64,000 nucleotides of DNA from JADJLQ01 sp964405735 (lineage in GTDB: Bacteria; Bacteroidota; Bacteroidia; Chitinophagales; Saprospiraceae). The position numbers and the translations under genes are program-made. Positions 26,338 through 34,641 of this stretch are shown here, one piece after another. The stretch's first letter is position 1, and every line of letters starts with the position of its first letter. Under the pieces are notes generated by a model. The model made no database searches, was not told the origin of the DNA, and saw nothing but the letters and a program-made list of their open reading frames with translations. The stretch is from positions 4,460 to 68,459 of the forward strand of contig CAYOPD010000009.1 of NCBI GenBank assembly GCA_964405735.1, in the 5' to 3' direction.

Positions 26338-27468
26338 TCAAATGAGGTGAATAGTTTTTATCTCCTTGTGATTCAGGATGTCACGCAAATTGAGCGACAG
26401 GGCGGTAAAAAGGATTTTAGGATTGGCATTTCTTTCCACAAAATAGATATGGTCATCAAAAAGGGTAGCCATGACCTGGATTTCATGGATTTCAAGCCGG
26501 GCAGCCAGTCCCTTAATGCCTTTCCATTCGTCCTCGCTGAAAGTCTCCACTTCAGCCGGTTCTATCTTGTATTTGAGGACCTGGCTGATAAAGCGGAGTC
26601 CAAATTTCAGAAACTGCCGGTGGACATCCCTTCCCTGGCCGGCAAAACTTTCCACCCAGGACAACAATTCCGCCGCATCCCCTTTGTAACACAAGCGGAG
26701 CCAGCGGACCAGTTTTTCGCTGTGCGGGTGCACCTGGTCTGTGACCATACGCATGGCTTCCATCATATTACCTTCCGCCGCACGTACGATATTCCGTGCA
26801 AGCCCTTCATCCTGGATCCCGGATTTCTGCACCATGATCCGGACATCTTCATCGCGGAAAGACGGTACTGCCAGGGATTGACAACGCGACAAAATGGTGG
26901 GGAGAAGGAGGTCTGCATTTTCAGCAACCAGCAGGATAAGGCTGTCCGGAGGAGGTTCTTCAATCAATTTCAGGAGAATATTGCCTTCTTTTCCCAGGTA
27001 TTCAGGGAGCCAGACCAGCAGGATGCGGATTTTGCCTTCGTAAATAGTGAGAGATAATTTTTTCAGCATGTTCCTGCATTCCGCCGAGCTGATATTGGAT
27101 AATTTATTTTCCTGCTCGGAGACTTCCTGCCACATGCTGATATTGAGATAGGGATTGCCGATTACGGCTTGGCGCCAGTCCGGGAGCAGGTCGTCGGATA
27201 AGACATTGGTGCCCGATACCGGGAATGAAAAATGGACATCCGGGTGTACCATTTTAGTGGATTTCTGACAGGCGCTGCAAAGACCGCAGGCATCCATTGG
27301 CCCCGGATTTTCGCATTGCAGGTATTGGCACAGGGCAAGGCCGAGCGCCAGTTTAGCCCCACCCTCAGGGCCGTGGATCAGCATAGCATGAGGCAGGCGC
27401 CCCTGCCGGATCAGAAACAGGATTTTTTCTTTTTCAGCGCTCAGGCCGGGTATTTCTGAAAATTTCAT
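26338..27468 (-). CDS. holB: DNA polymerase III subunit delta-prime
   Basis: Clamp-loader subunit of 376 residues. The N-terminal AAA+ fold has a degenerate P-loop (HGPEGGAKLALG), as usual for the non-ATPase delta-prime subunit. A zinc module is visible (Cys52 and CGLCSAC at 61-67), the sensor-like region is LLKLIEEPPPDSLILLV, and an SRC-like motif appears as ILSRCQSLAVP. The C-terminal collar domain is poorly conserved. It lies just upstream of ricT. Confidence 0.92.
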   Translation of the reverse strand: MKFSEIPGLSAEKEKILFLIRQGRLPHAMLIHGPEGGAKLALGLALCQYLQCENPGPMDACGLCSACQKSTKMVHPDVHFSFPVSGTNVLSDDLLPDWRQAVIGNPYLNISMWQEVSEQENKLSNISSAECRNMLKKLSLTIYEGKIRILLVWLPEYLGKEGNILLKLIEEPPPDSLILLVAENADLLLPTILSRCQSLAVPSFRDEDVRIMVQKSGIQDEGLARNIVRAAEGNMMEAMRMVTDQVHPHSEKLVRWLRLCYKGDAAELLSWVESFAGQGRDVHRQFLKFGLRFISQVLKYKIEPAEVETFSEDEWKGIKGLAARLEIHEIQVMATLFDDHIYFVERNANPKILFTALSLNLRDILNHKEIKTIHLI

Positions 27469-27626
27469 GATGAATCCGGATGCAAGAAACGGAATCCGTG
27501 TGACTTTGGCCCGGTTTGGATGAGAAGCAACTTCTTGCCATGGGTCCTTTTCAGAAAGAGAATCCTTCTTTATATTCCGGGCGTATGAGCTGAAAGTTTA
27601 GGAACTTTGCAGTTCAAATAAAAAAA

Positions 27627-28037
27627 ATGAAAGCAGCGATATACCGGTGGGGCCATTTTAATGCCGCCCACAGATTGTACAACTCAAAATGGTCGGAGGA
27701 AAAAAATAAAGAGATCTTTGGCGTTTGTACCAACCCCAACTACCATGGGCACAATTACGAGGTGGTGGTCAAAGTGATCGGTGAGGTCGACCCCGAAACC
27801 GGATTTGTGATCAACCTGTTTGACCTTAAAAACCTGATTGAAAAAGAAATCGAAGACCGGTTTGACCATAAGAACCTCAATTTGGACTGTCCCGAGTTCA
27901 AGGATCTCCTGCCGACCGCTGAAAACGTGTGTTACGTGATCTGGACTTTGTTAAGAAGTAAAATGGATGATAAATTCCAGATCTCTGTCAGGCTCTACGA
28001 AACGCAGCGAAATTTTGTGGAATATCCGGCGGAATGA
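27627..28037 (+). CDS. queD: 6-carboxytetrahydropterin synthase family protein
   Basis: PTPS/QueD-family enzyme of 136 residues that converts 7,8-dihydroneopterin triphosphate to 6-carboxytetrahydropterin in queuosine synthesis. The zinc ligands His15, His40 and His42 (FNAAHR, NYHGHNY) and the catalytic Cys34 (FGVCTNP) are present, and the C-terminal Glu is in LYETQRN. It could also serve tetrahydropterin synthesis; queC and queE are not nearby. The stop codon is immediately followed, with no spacer, by the stop of the convergent T9SS cargo gene. Confidence 0.92.
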   Translation: MKAAIYRWGHFNAAHRLYNSKWSEEKNKEIFGVCTNPNYHGHNYEVVVKVIGEVDPETGFVINLFDLKNLIEKEIEDRFDHKNLNLDCPEFKDLLPTAENVCYVIWTLLRSKMDDKFQISVRLYETQRNFVEYPAE

Positions 28038-28703
28038 TTATTTTTTCTTGAGAACCAGGGTCTTGACAATTTCTTCCTGCAGGTTCAGGAGACGGACCAG
28101 GTAGATGCCCGAAGGGATGTCATCGATATAATACCGTTTGTTTTTGTAGGCATAAAAAACCTTGGCTTTTTCACCGGTGATATTATAAAGTTCAATCTTA
28201 CCCAGGACCACGGGTGAATTGACATGGAAATATTCCAGGGCCGGGTTGGGGTAGAGCTGGATGGCTTCACGGTCTGCGGCATGGATCGGAGTGGTGATGT
28301 TGAACAGATAAGTGCCGGTGACGGTATTTTCCGGGTTGCCCATTTGTTCAATTTTCAGGGTGACCCTGGCCGTACCCACGATTCCCATGGGATAAACGTG
28401 AATGTCCATATTGCTGATTTCACCGGGTGCCAACAGCAGGTGCATGGTGTCTACAGTGGGCACATAACAGAAATTTTTATCACACACGGCACTGGACCAT
28501 CCTTGGGTAAGGGTCTCGATTTTACGGGTCCATTTAAGCAGAACGGTGTCGTCCGAATTGTTTTTAAGAGAGGCTTTGGCGGCTACGTCCAGATCGGTGG
28601 ATTTGACCGTCGCGCTGCTGGGATTGGGTCCCAGGCTAAGCGTGACTTGTCCGGCCAACCGGCCAACTGACAAAAACAGGAATATAATGATCACTTGCCT
28701 CAA
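28038..28703 (-). CDS. small secreted protein with T9SS type A sorting domain
   Basis: Protein of about 221 residues. A signal peptide (VIIIFLFLSVGRLAGQ) precedes a beta-rich domain of about 120 residues containing one Cys pair (VCDKNFCYVP). The C-terminal sorting domain begins at IQLYPNPALEYFHV and ends in VKTLVLKKK. It should be exported by T9SS and processed by PorU. The start is a non-ATG codon: TTG at 28703 or GTG three codons later, 20-30 bases after an exact -7 box. The mature domain is not recognised beyond an immunoglobulin-like look. Confidence 0.82.
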   Translation of the reverse strand: MRQVIIIFLFLSVGRLAGQVTLSLGPNPSSATVKSTDLDVAAKASLKNNSDDTVLLKWTRKIETLTQGWSSAVCDKNFCYVPTVDTMHLLLAPGEISNMDIHVYPMGIVGTARVTLKIEQMGNPENTVTGTYLFNITTPIHAADREAIQLYPNPALEYFHVNSPVVLGKIELYNITGEKAKVFYAYKNKRYYIDDIPSGIYLVRLLNLQEEIVKTLVLKKK

Positions 28704-28729
28704 TGGTAACTCGTTGATTACATATTAAA

Positions 28730-28737
28730 CAAAAGTA
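28730..28737 (-). promoter_or_regulatory. candidate -7 box for the small T9SS cargo gene
   Basis: TACTTTTG on the minus strand, an exact TAnnTTTG match 26 bases before the TTG start at 28703. Confidence 0.4.
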
Positions 28738-28916
28738 TAACGCTGTTAACAATTTTTACCAGCGGGTCCTGTTAAATCTTCAAATATTTTTTTATCATAT
28801 TTATGAATTAACAATGTACACCGCCCATTCAGAATCCTGGTATAAGATAATGGAAATAGTTGGTTTTCGATACTTCTTGTGATCCCGGAAGGGGAGCCTC
28901 GGTCAGGTGATAACAT

Positions 28917-28949
28917 AAAAAAGGGACCCTGAAAATTCAGAATCCCTTT
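28917..28949 (-). terminator. intrinsic terminator of the hsp20 operon
   Basis: On the minus strand AAAGGGATTCTGAA pairs with TTCAGGGTCCCTTT (14 bp with two G-U pairs, very short loop) and is followed by a run of six T residues. It begins 26 bases after the last hsp20 stop codon. Confidence 0.8.
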
Positions 28950-28975
28950 CAAATAATTTATTCCGATTCCTGGCC

Positions 28976-29365
28976 TTAGGCGATTTCAATCGTTTTTACG
29001 GCGGGGATGGCTTCGGCTTTTTTAGGAATAAAAAGCTTCAGAATACCCTGTTCATAATTGGCTTCGATGGCGTCGCCTTCTACGGTTTCGGGCAGGTAAA
29101 AACTTCTTTTAAAAGAGTTGAAGGTATATTCCCTGCGCCAGATCTTATCGTTTTCTTTGGCCTCGGTTTCATTTTTCTTTTCCGCAGATACCGTAAGCTG
29201 GTTTTTATGCAATTCGATTTTAAAATCGGATTTGTCAAAGCCCGGGCTTACCAGGTCCACATAGAAACCATTGTCTTTTTCAACAATATTGACCGATGCG
29301 GTCTTGCCGGCTCCGGTATCATCGGCCCAGCGTGAAAGGAACGGATTATAAGTGATTAGTTTCAT
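28976..29365 (-). CDS. Hsp20/alpha-crystallin family small heat shock protein
   Basis: ATP-independent holdase chaperone of 129 residues. The alpha-crystallin domain spans about residues 23-115, with VDLVSPGFDKSDFKIEL at its start and the signature GILKLFIPKK near its end. The C-terminus carries the I-x-I-like motif TIEIA. It lies 20 bases downstream of a second hsp20 gene, with which it must form an operon ending at the terminator at 28917-28949. Confidence 0.95.
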   Translation of the reverse strand: MKLITYNPFLSRWADDTGAGKTASVNIVEKDNGFYVDLVSPGFDKSDFKIELHKNQLTVSAEKKNETEAKENDKIWRREYTFNSFKRSFYLPETVEGDAIEANYEQGILKLFIPKKAEAIPAVKTIEIA

Positions 29366-29385
29366 GGTTATTAATATTTTATGGA

Positions 29386-29817
29386 TTAGTTAATATTGAT
29401 TGTTTTGGGCCCCCGGACCACTTCTTCTTTTTTCGGGAGGGTGATCGTCAGGATGCCGTTTTCATAGGATGCTGAGATGCTGTTTTGATTGACCTCCGGG
29501 CTGATCCTGAAATTGCGGTTGAATTTGTGGTACGAAAATTCCGTGACGACCTTTTTATTGCCGTTTTCCACTTTTTCCTTGTCCACGGATACGGTCAAAA
29601 CATCCTTGTCCAGGGTCATTTTGAAATCGTTCTTCTGGAGACCCGGGGCTGCCAGGATGATTTGAAATTGGGTGGCTGATTCCTCGATATTGGCCAACGG
29701 GCGGGTCCAGGCCCAACCGGAATCTTTGGTATTGTCCACGTTCCAGACTTTAATAAAATCCTGAACGGCCTGCTCCAACTCTGGGTGCAGAAATGGGAGT
29801 TTGAAATTCTTGTGCAT
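29386..29817 (-). CDS. Hsp20/alpha-crystallin family small heat shock protein
   Basis: Second small heat shock protein, 143 residues from the ATG at 29817 (an ATG at 29844 would add nine residues). The domain runs from FQIILAAPGLQKNDFKMTL to GILTITLPKKE, and the C-terminal tail ends in TININ. Compared with its downstream paralogue it has a longer, Trp-rich N-terminal arm (VWNVDN, WAWTRP), which usually governs oligomer size. Two copies of a GCCA-dyad upstream suggest a dedicated regulator. Confidence 0.94.
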   Translation of the reverse strand: MHKNFKLPFLHPELEQAVQDFIKVWNVDNTKDSGWAWTRPLANIEESATQFQIILAAPGLQKNDFKMTLDKDVLTVSVDKEKVENGNKKVVTEFSYHKFNRNFRISPEVNQNSISASYENGILTITLPKKEEVVRGPKTININ

Positions 29818-29865
29818 ATTATGACTTTTAATGCTATTGATCAAACCATATACCAGTGCATAATA

Positions 29866-29913
29866 TGCGCCATTATGGCGTTTTTTTCCAAATTAATATG
29901 CCAATATGGCGCA
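29866..29913 (-). promoter_or_regulatory. paired dyad motif upstream of the hsp20 operon
   Basis: TGCGCCATTATGGC at 29866-29879 on the plus strand and TGCGCCATATTGGCA at 29913-29899 on the minus strand are near-identical, each with a GCCA-N3-TGGC palindromic core. They lie 49 to 96 bases upstream of the first hsp20 start. This is consistent with a two-site operator for an unknown heat-shock or stress regulator. Confidence 0.55.
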
Positions 29914-29952
29914 TTAATTTGTATTTCCAATAAAAATTGACAGCCCCCAAAG

Positions 29953-29982
29953 AAAAAAGGCCTGCACTGGGGGTGAAGGCCT
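29953..29982 (-). terminator. intrinsic terminator after the LysM glucosaminidase gene
   Basis: On the minus strand AGGCCT-T-CAC and GTG-C-AGGCCT form a 9-bp stem with one mismatch around a 5-base C-rich loop, followed by six T residues. It lies 60 bases after the stop codon at 30043. Confidence 0.75.
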
Positions 29983-30042
29983 AAGGTTGGTGTGAAAATA
30001 CTTTTCGTCTTGGGAAAAGCATTAATCCTATATATCTGAGGG

Positions 30043-31320
30043 TTATTTTATTTTCAATTGTTGACCGATCTGGATGGCGTCGGAAGTCAGTTGGTTAAGT
30101 TCTTTGAGGCTGGCTACACTCATATTGAATCTGCGGGCGATGCCGAACAGGGTGTCTTTTTCCTGCACGGTATAATATTCGGGATGGGATTCCCTGCCGT
30201 TGAGGGATTGTTCAAGCGGAACTCTGACATATTGTAAGGTCTTATTATCGTTTTCGGAGGGAAGGGGGATGGGGGTTGGCTGTGGTGCGGGTGCCGGGTG
30301 GATCATCGTTGTTTCGATTTGGACAGTAGTTTCTACCGTTTCCGGAGAGGCGATATTCGGGGCGAATTTGGATTTTCTGGTTAAATAAATTTTGGAGCCA
30401 ACGGCTGGTTGGCTCCCTGCTTCAATGCGGTTTCTTTTATATAAATATTTTACTTGTATTCCATACAATTGGGAGATGGATTCCATGGTTTCACCCGGTT
30501 TGACCAGGTGGAAGGTGGTTTTTTGGTCCGTTTTCTTTTTCTTCTTTTGCAGGAAGATGTTCATGGGGGTGTAGATGGGGGCATCCTCATCCTGCAGGAT
30601 TTCATTGTATTTCATGATCAGTTCCACAGGTACATCAAAATCCATCGCGATTTCTGCGGGGCTCGCCCGGTGGTCTACATAAACGCTCTTTAGTCCGTTT
30701 ACTTTTTGAAACGGTGAGCCTGCCTGGCCTGAAAACAACGCCTTGGGCGCTTCGGGGGCCACCGGATTTCCGCCGATATCAAACAAATACAAGCGATAAT
30801 CTTCAATCAGGCTGATCAGCCTTTTGGCATAATGGGGATTGGTGGCATAACCCGCTTTCTGCAAGCCGACTGCCCAACCTTTGTAATCCTCGCGGGACAG
30901 GTTAAACAGGGAAGCATACCGGTTGGTGGTGCGGCCCTCTCCTGTAATGAAGCTGCTGTGCGCAATAAAACTTTCCCTGGCATCTTCGTACACCCGAAAG
31001 CAGGAGCGGATGTGGTTTCCATTTTTGTCAAAATCATCATCTTTCAGATAATAGGACTTTCCGGACCATCGGTCTCCGCATTTGATGCCGAAGTGGTTGT
31101 TGGCTTTCTGGGCCAGCATGCTTGAGCCGGCATAAGATTCGAGGATCGCCTGGGCGAGTTTAATGCTGGCGGGAATTTTGGTTCGGTGCATCTCTTCAAT
31201 GGCGATCAACTTGTATTGGTCTATATACGAAGTCAGCCGGGCATTGCCGCCATCCGATGCATGTAAGGCAAGAGAGTACATAAGCAGGATCATTACGTTT
31301 TTTGTCATTCTCAGATTCAT
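30043..31320 (-). CDS. N-acetylglucosaminidase (FlgJ-like) with two LysM domains
   Basis: Peptidoglycan hydrolase of 425 residues from the ATG at 31320. A signal-peptide-like segment (NVMILLMYSLALHAS) precedes a glucosaminidase domain at about residues 30-180, with the catalytic Glu61 in LAQAILESYAGSS and the motif NNHFGIKCG. LysM modules lie at about 272-314 (FHLVKPGETMESISQLYGI) and 380-425 (YTVQEKDTLFGIARRFNMS), separated by a Pro-rich linker. It probably trims cell-wall glycan in the periplasm. An upstream in-frame start at 31389 falls at a predicted -7 box and is rejected. Confidence 0.93.
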   Translation of the reverse strand: MNLRMTKNVMILLMYSLALHASDGGNARLTSYIDQYKLIAIEEMHRTKIPASIKLAQAILESYAGSSMLAQKANNHFGIKCGDRWSGKSYYLKDDDFDKNGNHIRSCFRVYEDARESFIAHSSFITGEGRTTNRYASLFNLSREDYKGWAVGLQKAGYATNPHYAKRLISLIEDYRLYLFDIGGNPVAPEAPKALFSGQAGSPFQKVNGLKSVYVDHRASPAEIAMDFDVPVELIMKYNEILQDEDAPIYTPMNIFLQKKKKKTDQKTTFHLVKPGETMESISQLYGIQVKYLYKRNRIEAGSQPAVGSKIYLTRKSKFAPNIASPETVETTVQIETTMIHPAPAPQPTPIPLPSENDNKTLQYVRVPLEQSLNGRESHPEYYTVQEKDTLFGIARRFNMSVASLKELNQLTSDAIQIGQQLKIK

Positions 31321-31663
31321 CACTTTTCTTTTTTCAGGTTTTTGGATAAATGGGCATATGATATATTGATTTGTAATCGTGGAGGCCAAACTTATGCCAA
31401 GGTCTGTTAATCGAATTCAAATGCGGCGGTGACGGTTAAATATTGAATTGTGATTCAATTGATTAGACTGTGGCTAAAACATATTAAAACGGTTGTTAAT
31501 GCGTTGTAAATGTGGTCCGGTGATGTACCTGAATGCCCAGTATGCCCCCCCGGTTCCCGCTATGGAAAATCAGGCATGGGGCCCTAAAAGGATCCGAAAC
31601 GGATGGAACAACAATGTTTAAAACGCCTTACCGGATTTACCGGAGTGCACCGGGAAAGCCGGG
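31321..31663. other. intergenic region between two cell-wall hydrolase genes
   Basis: No gene is supported here. It holds the -7 box at 31387-31394 and a perfect inverted repeat ATTGAAT-TGTG-ATTCAAT at 31442-31459. A weak hairpin ATCCG-AAA-CGGAT at 31592-31604 may help end the transglycosylase transcript. The right half is GC-rich and otherwise featureless. Confidence 0.6.
31387..31394 (-). promoter_or_regulatory. candidate -7 box for the glucosaminidase gene
   Basis: TAAGTTTG on the minus strand, an exact TAnnTTTG match 66 bases before the ATG at 31320. Confidence 0.4.
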
Positions 31664-33160
31664 TCAGAAAGCGAGGGGCAGCACGATGCCTGTGGTACGG
31701 CGGGCATCGGGGGTGATCTTTATATCCTCCATCGAAAGATCAGGCATCTTCCGCAAAGCATCCTGCAGGCTCTCCCCGCGGCGAAGCCGGTAATGATTAT
31801 TAAGATCAAGGTTTTCAAACGGGCTTTGATACGAATCCACTTTATTGTAATAAGCGCCAAGCCCGGTGTGTTCTTTACGGTTCAACGGCAGTACGGCCGT
31901 GTTTATCTTATGCACCTGGAGTTTGGGCCGCTTGATGAACTTCCTGACATTTCCGCTGATGGAAATTTTGTGGTCACTTTTTATATAGTGAATGAGCAAA
32001 GGTTTATTGGTTGCGATCTCATCGGAGTGCATGCCATTCCAATGACGGATATTGTATTTATCCACGTTGAACCATTCTGCAATTTCAGCCAGTTTCTCTC
32101 CCGGCTGGGCCTCATAGAGGACATGATCGTAATAAATCTCGTCGATCAGGGAACTGTCCACGATTTCTGCTTTAGAAACCGCGGGCAAAGCAGTCTCCTT
32201 CTTTTCAATGTTGTGGACATGATTTTCCACCAGGGGCATAAAACGGGAAGGAAGCAAGAGCGTATAACCCACCGTATTGGATGGGATAAAGTCTTTGCGG
32301 TAGGATGTATTTAAGAAACGGATATCCTCAATGGAGATCCCGGTAAGTTCTGAAATTTTCTGAAAACTCAGCTGATCGTATATTTTGATTGCCTGCGTAA
32401 TCTGAAAATCCAGCCTGGGCGTTTCCGGAACGAGGTAATATTCCGAATAGTGTTTCATCAAATAAGCTGCGGCCAAAAATGCAGGAACATAATTCCGCGT
32501 TTCTTTTGGGAGATAATTTCTAAGTTTCCAGAAATTCCGGGAGCCGGATATAGCAATGGCCTGATTCACGCGGCCCGGGCCGCTGTTGTATGCGGCAATG
32601 GCCAGCGCCCAGTCTTTGTACTTTCCATGCAATTCAGTCAGGTATTCCAGCGCGGCATCGGTGGCACGATAAGGATCTTCGCGTTCATCCACATATTTGT
32701 CGATGACCAGTTGATTCATTTTGGCGGTGCCCGGCATAAACTGCCACAATCCCTGTGCCCCAACCCGGCTGCGGGCACCGGTGCGGAGCGCGGACTCTAT
32801 GATGCTTATGAATTTGATGTCGTTGGGCAGTCCTTTTTCTTCAATCTTGCGTTCGAAAATGGGAAAATAAATCGACGTGCGTCCCAATAAGACCTCAGTC
32901 CATTGGGGCCTGGAGGTCAGATAGACTCTTAAATAGTTTTTTACCTCTGAGGTGAACTTGGGCTCAAATAAATTGGTGACGGCCAGGATCCTGTTTTCAA
33001 GTTCTGCTTCGGATAGGTCAACAAATAAATCACGATATACCTTGTTTGCCAGTGCGTATTCAGCAGAAACGGCATTAGCCTTTGATTCGCTGAGGGAGAA
33101 TGCAAAGGAAAGGGGAAGACAAAGAACGGCAATCAGTACAGTCAGTCGGTTAAGTCGCAT
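31664..33160 (-). CDS. membrane-bound lytic murein transglycosylase (MltD-like) with LysM
   Basis: Protein of 498 residues. A signal peptide (LTVLIAVLCLPLSFAFS) precedes an SLT domain at about residues 95-240. The catalytic residue is Glu122 (IIESAL), and GLWQFMPGTA, AAYNSGPGRVNQA and RNYVPAFLAAAYL are the further family motifs. A LysM-like module lies around residues 335-390 (YEAQPGEKLAEIAEWFNVD). It cleaves peptidoglycan glycan strands with formation of 1,6-anhydro ends. It lies upstream of the glucosaminidase gene in the same direction, but 343 bases separate them and each has its own promoter candidate. Confidence 0.93.
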   Translation of the reverse strand: MRLNRLTVLIAVLCLPLSFAFSLSESKANAVSAEYALANKVYRDLFVDLSEAELENRILAVTNLFEPKFTSEVKNYLRVYLTSRPQWTEVLLGRTSIYFPIFERKIEEKGLPNDIKFISIIESALRTGARSRVGAQGLWQFMPGTAKMNQLVIDKYVDEREDPYRATDAALEYLTELHGKYKDWALAIAAYNSGPGRVNQAIAISGSRNFWKLRNYLPKETRNYVPAFLAAAYLMKHYSEYYLVPETPRLDFQITQAIKIYDQLSFQKISELTGISIEDIRFLNTSYRKDFIPSNTVGYTLLLPSRFMPLVENHVHNIEKKETALPAVSKAEIVDSSLIDEIYYDHVLYEAQPGEKLAEIAEWFNVDKYNIRHWNGMHSDEIATNKPLLIHYIKSDHKISISGNVRKFIKRPKLQVHKINTAVLPLNRKEHTGLGAYYNKVDSYQSPFENLDLNNHYRLRRGESLQDALRKMPDLSMEDIKITPDARRTTGIVLPLAF

Positions 33161-33196
33161 GAGTAAATTTGTCGGTTATAAAGCTACTAAGAAAAT

Positions 33197-33227
33197 CAAT
33201 AAATTTTAATTTATTGGCATTTTGCCA
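33197..33227. promoter_or_regulatory. perfect inverted repeats upstream of the transglycosylase gene
   Basis: CAATAAATTTTAATTTATTG is a perfect 9-bp-arm inverted repeat, directly followed by and overlapping TGGCA-TTT-TGCCA. Both lie in the 5' leader of the transglycosylase gene as judged from the -7 box at 33276-33283. Function is unknown. Confidence 0.45.
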
Positions 33228-33275
33228 TACAATAACATATAGTTTAAAAAGCTATTTGTATTTTCGAATGCTTCG

Positions 33276-33283
33276 CAAAGGTA
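33276..33283 (-). promoter_or_regulatory. candidate -7 box for the transglycosylase gene
   Basis: TACCTTTG on the minus strand, an exact TAnnTTTG match about 115 bases upstream of the ATG at 33160. Confidence 0.4.
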
Positions 33284-33347
33284 GCCTTTAACAGTGGTCC
33301 ACCTTTTAAAAAAACCTTAAATAAAGCTAATGAAATATAAATAAGGA

Positions 33348-33363
33348 TTGACATCTTTGTCAA
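33348..33363. promoter_or_regulatory. inverted repeat upstream of the membrane protein/mutase operon
   Basis: TTGACA-TCTT-TGTCAA is a perfect 6-bp-arm inverted repeat, 45 bases before the TTG start at 33409. It could be an operator or part of a promoter. Confidence 0.35.
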
Positions 33364-33408
33364 GTTTTATCTCTAAACTAATCATTCTCAATAATTTAAA
33401 ACGTTATT

Positions 33409-34641
33409 TTGAACTGGAGTCAGGTTTTAGCTAAACGATGGAATTACAGTTTTGCGGTGGCATTCCTGTTCCTGGCCCTGGTCGCTGAGGTCCTCAGCAC
33501 CACTTTTTGGCAGCAGACGATGTCCATCGAAGCCTGCCGGTGGATCCATTTTATTTCAGGTCTTGTCATTGGACTTGCCTTGCTGTTTGCCACGCAAAAC
33601 CATACCGGCAAGCAGGATTCGTATCAGCTCGTTTCTTTATTGTTGCTCCTCTTTTTATTCACCTGGGCTGCGATCCGGTTAAATCCATTGTATGAACAAA
33701 ATCCGCTGGATCACACGCGTGCGGATATGTTGCCCGTCATCCGGGTTATGGCCCGTCGTTTCATTCACCTCGAACCGGTTTATACGATGATCCCCGAAAT
33801 CTGGTCCGGGGTGATGCCGGTTTATCTTCCGGCACTCTGGCTTCCTTTTGTGCCCGCCGTGGCTGCAGGCTTGGATCTGCGTTGGACCACCCTGATGGCC
33901 TTGTTTTTTGGGCTGGCTTATCTTTTTCACCGGGTGCGGGCCAATGTATATTCTTTACTCGTCTTTTTGCCGGCAGGCTTATGGATGGATTACCAGATCA
34001 ACAACCGTAATGAAACTTTTGTGTGGTCGGAAGAAGGAATTGTATACGGATATTATATTCTGCTGGCCCTTGCGCTCTACATTAAAGCCTACCGGCTGAC
34101 GGGGGTGATCATGGCCTGCTGTCTGCTCAGCCGTTATGGCATCCTGTTTTATGCCGGGGCCTTGATCTGTTGTTTATATTCATCCGGTGACCGGCGTGCT
34201 TTATTAAAGTATGTTATTTCTGCCACCGCCACCGGCATTCTTTTGTTTACCATCAGCGGGGCCTGGGGATATATTCCTGAATTCATCCGGCTCCCGGGCG
34301 TATACGTGGATAACCTGCTGGCCAACCCGGCGAAATACCATGATGTCATGAAGGATGCGCTGGGATTTGTTCCGTTGACGGATCCGTCTTTTTATAAATC
34401 GATGTTCCGGTTATTGATCTTTTTATTGGCCGTCTTCGCTTTCTTAATGGTGCAACAGTATAAAAAAAATCCGCATCCCTTTGTCCTGCTGGGCTTTCTC
34501 AAACTCAGCCTGGTGGTGTTTTATCATTTTATTCCCATCCCTTATACCTATCTTTTTCATACTTCAGTGTGGGTCTCGATGGCCATATTCTTTTTGTATT
34601 CGAGCCACCAGGCGGATAATGTGTATAATTTTACGGGATGA
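33409..34641 (+). CDS. polytopic membrane protein of unknown function (GT-C-like)
   Basis: Hydrophobic protein of about 410 residues with roughly ten predicted transmembrane helices and short loops. The layout, with an Asp/Arg-containing first large loop (LDHTRADMLPVIRVMARR) and an RNETFVW segment, is reminiscent of polyprenyl-phosphate-dependent GT-C glycosyltransferases, but no decisive motif is seen. The start is TTG at 33409, because the next in-frame ATG would remove the first helix. The stop overlaps the start of methylmalonyl-CoA mutase (ATGA), an odd pairing of a membrane protein with a cytosolic enzyme. Confidence 0.75.
   Translation: MNWSQVLAKRWNYSFAVAFLFLALVAEVLSTTFWQQTMSIEACRWIHFISGLVIGLALLFATQNHTGKQDSYQLVSLLLLLFLFTWAAIRLNPLYEQNPLDHTRADMLPVIRVMARRFIHLEPVYTMIPEIWSGVMPVYLPALWLPFVPAVAAGLDLRWTTLMALFFGLAYLFHRVRANVYSLLVFLPAGLWMDYQINNRNETFVWSEEGIVYGYYILLALALYIKAYRLTGVIMACCLLSRYGILFYAGALICCLYSSGDRRALLKYVISATATGILLFTISGAWGYIPEFIRLPGVYVDNLLANPAKYHDVMKDALGFVPLTDPSFYKSMFRLLIFLLAVFAFLMVQQYKKNPHPFVLLGFLKLSLVVFYHFIPIPYTYLFHTSVWVSMAIFFLYSSHQADNVYNFTG

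Noticed and set aside
26347..27057. A 236-residue plus-strand open frame opposite holB
   Set aside because: It is antisense to holB, with no signal, domain or plausible upstream region.
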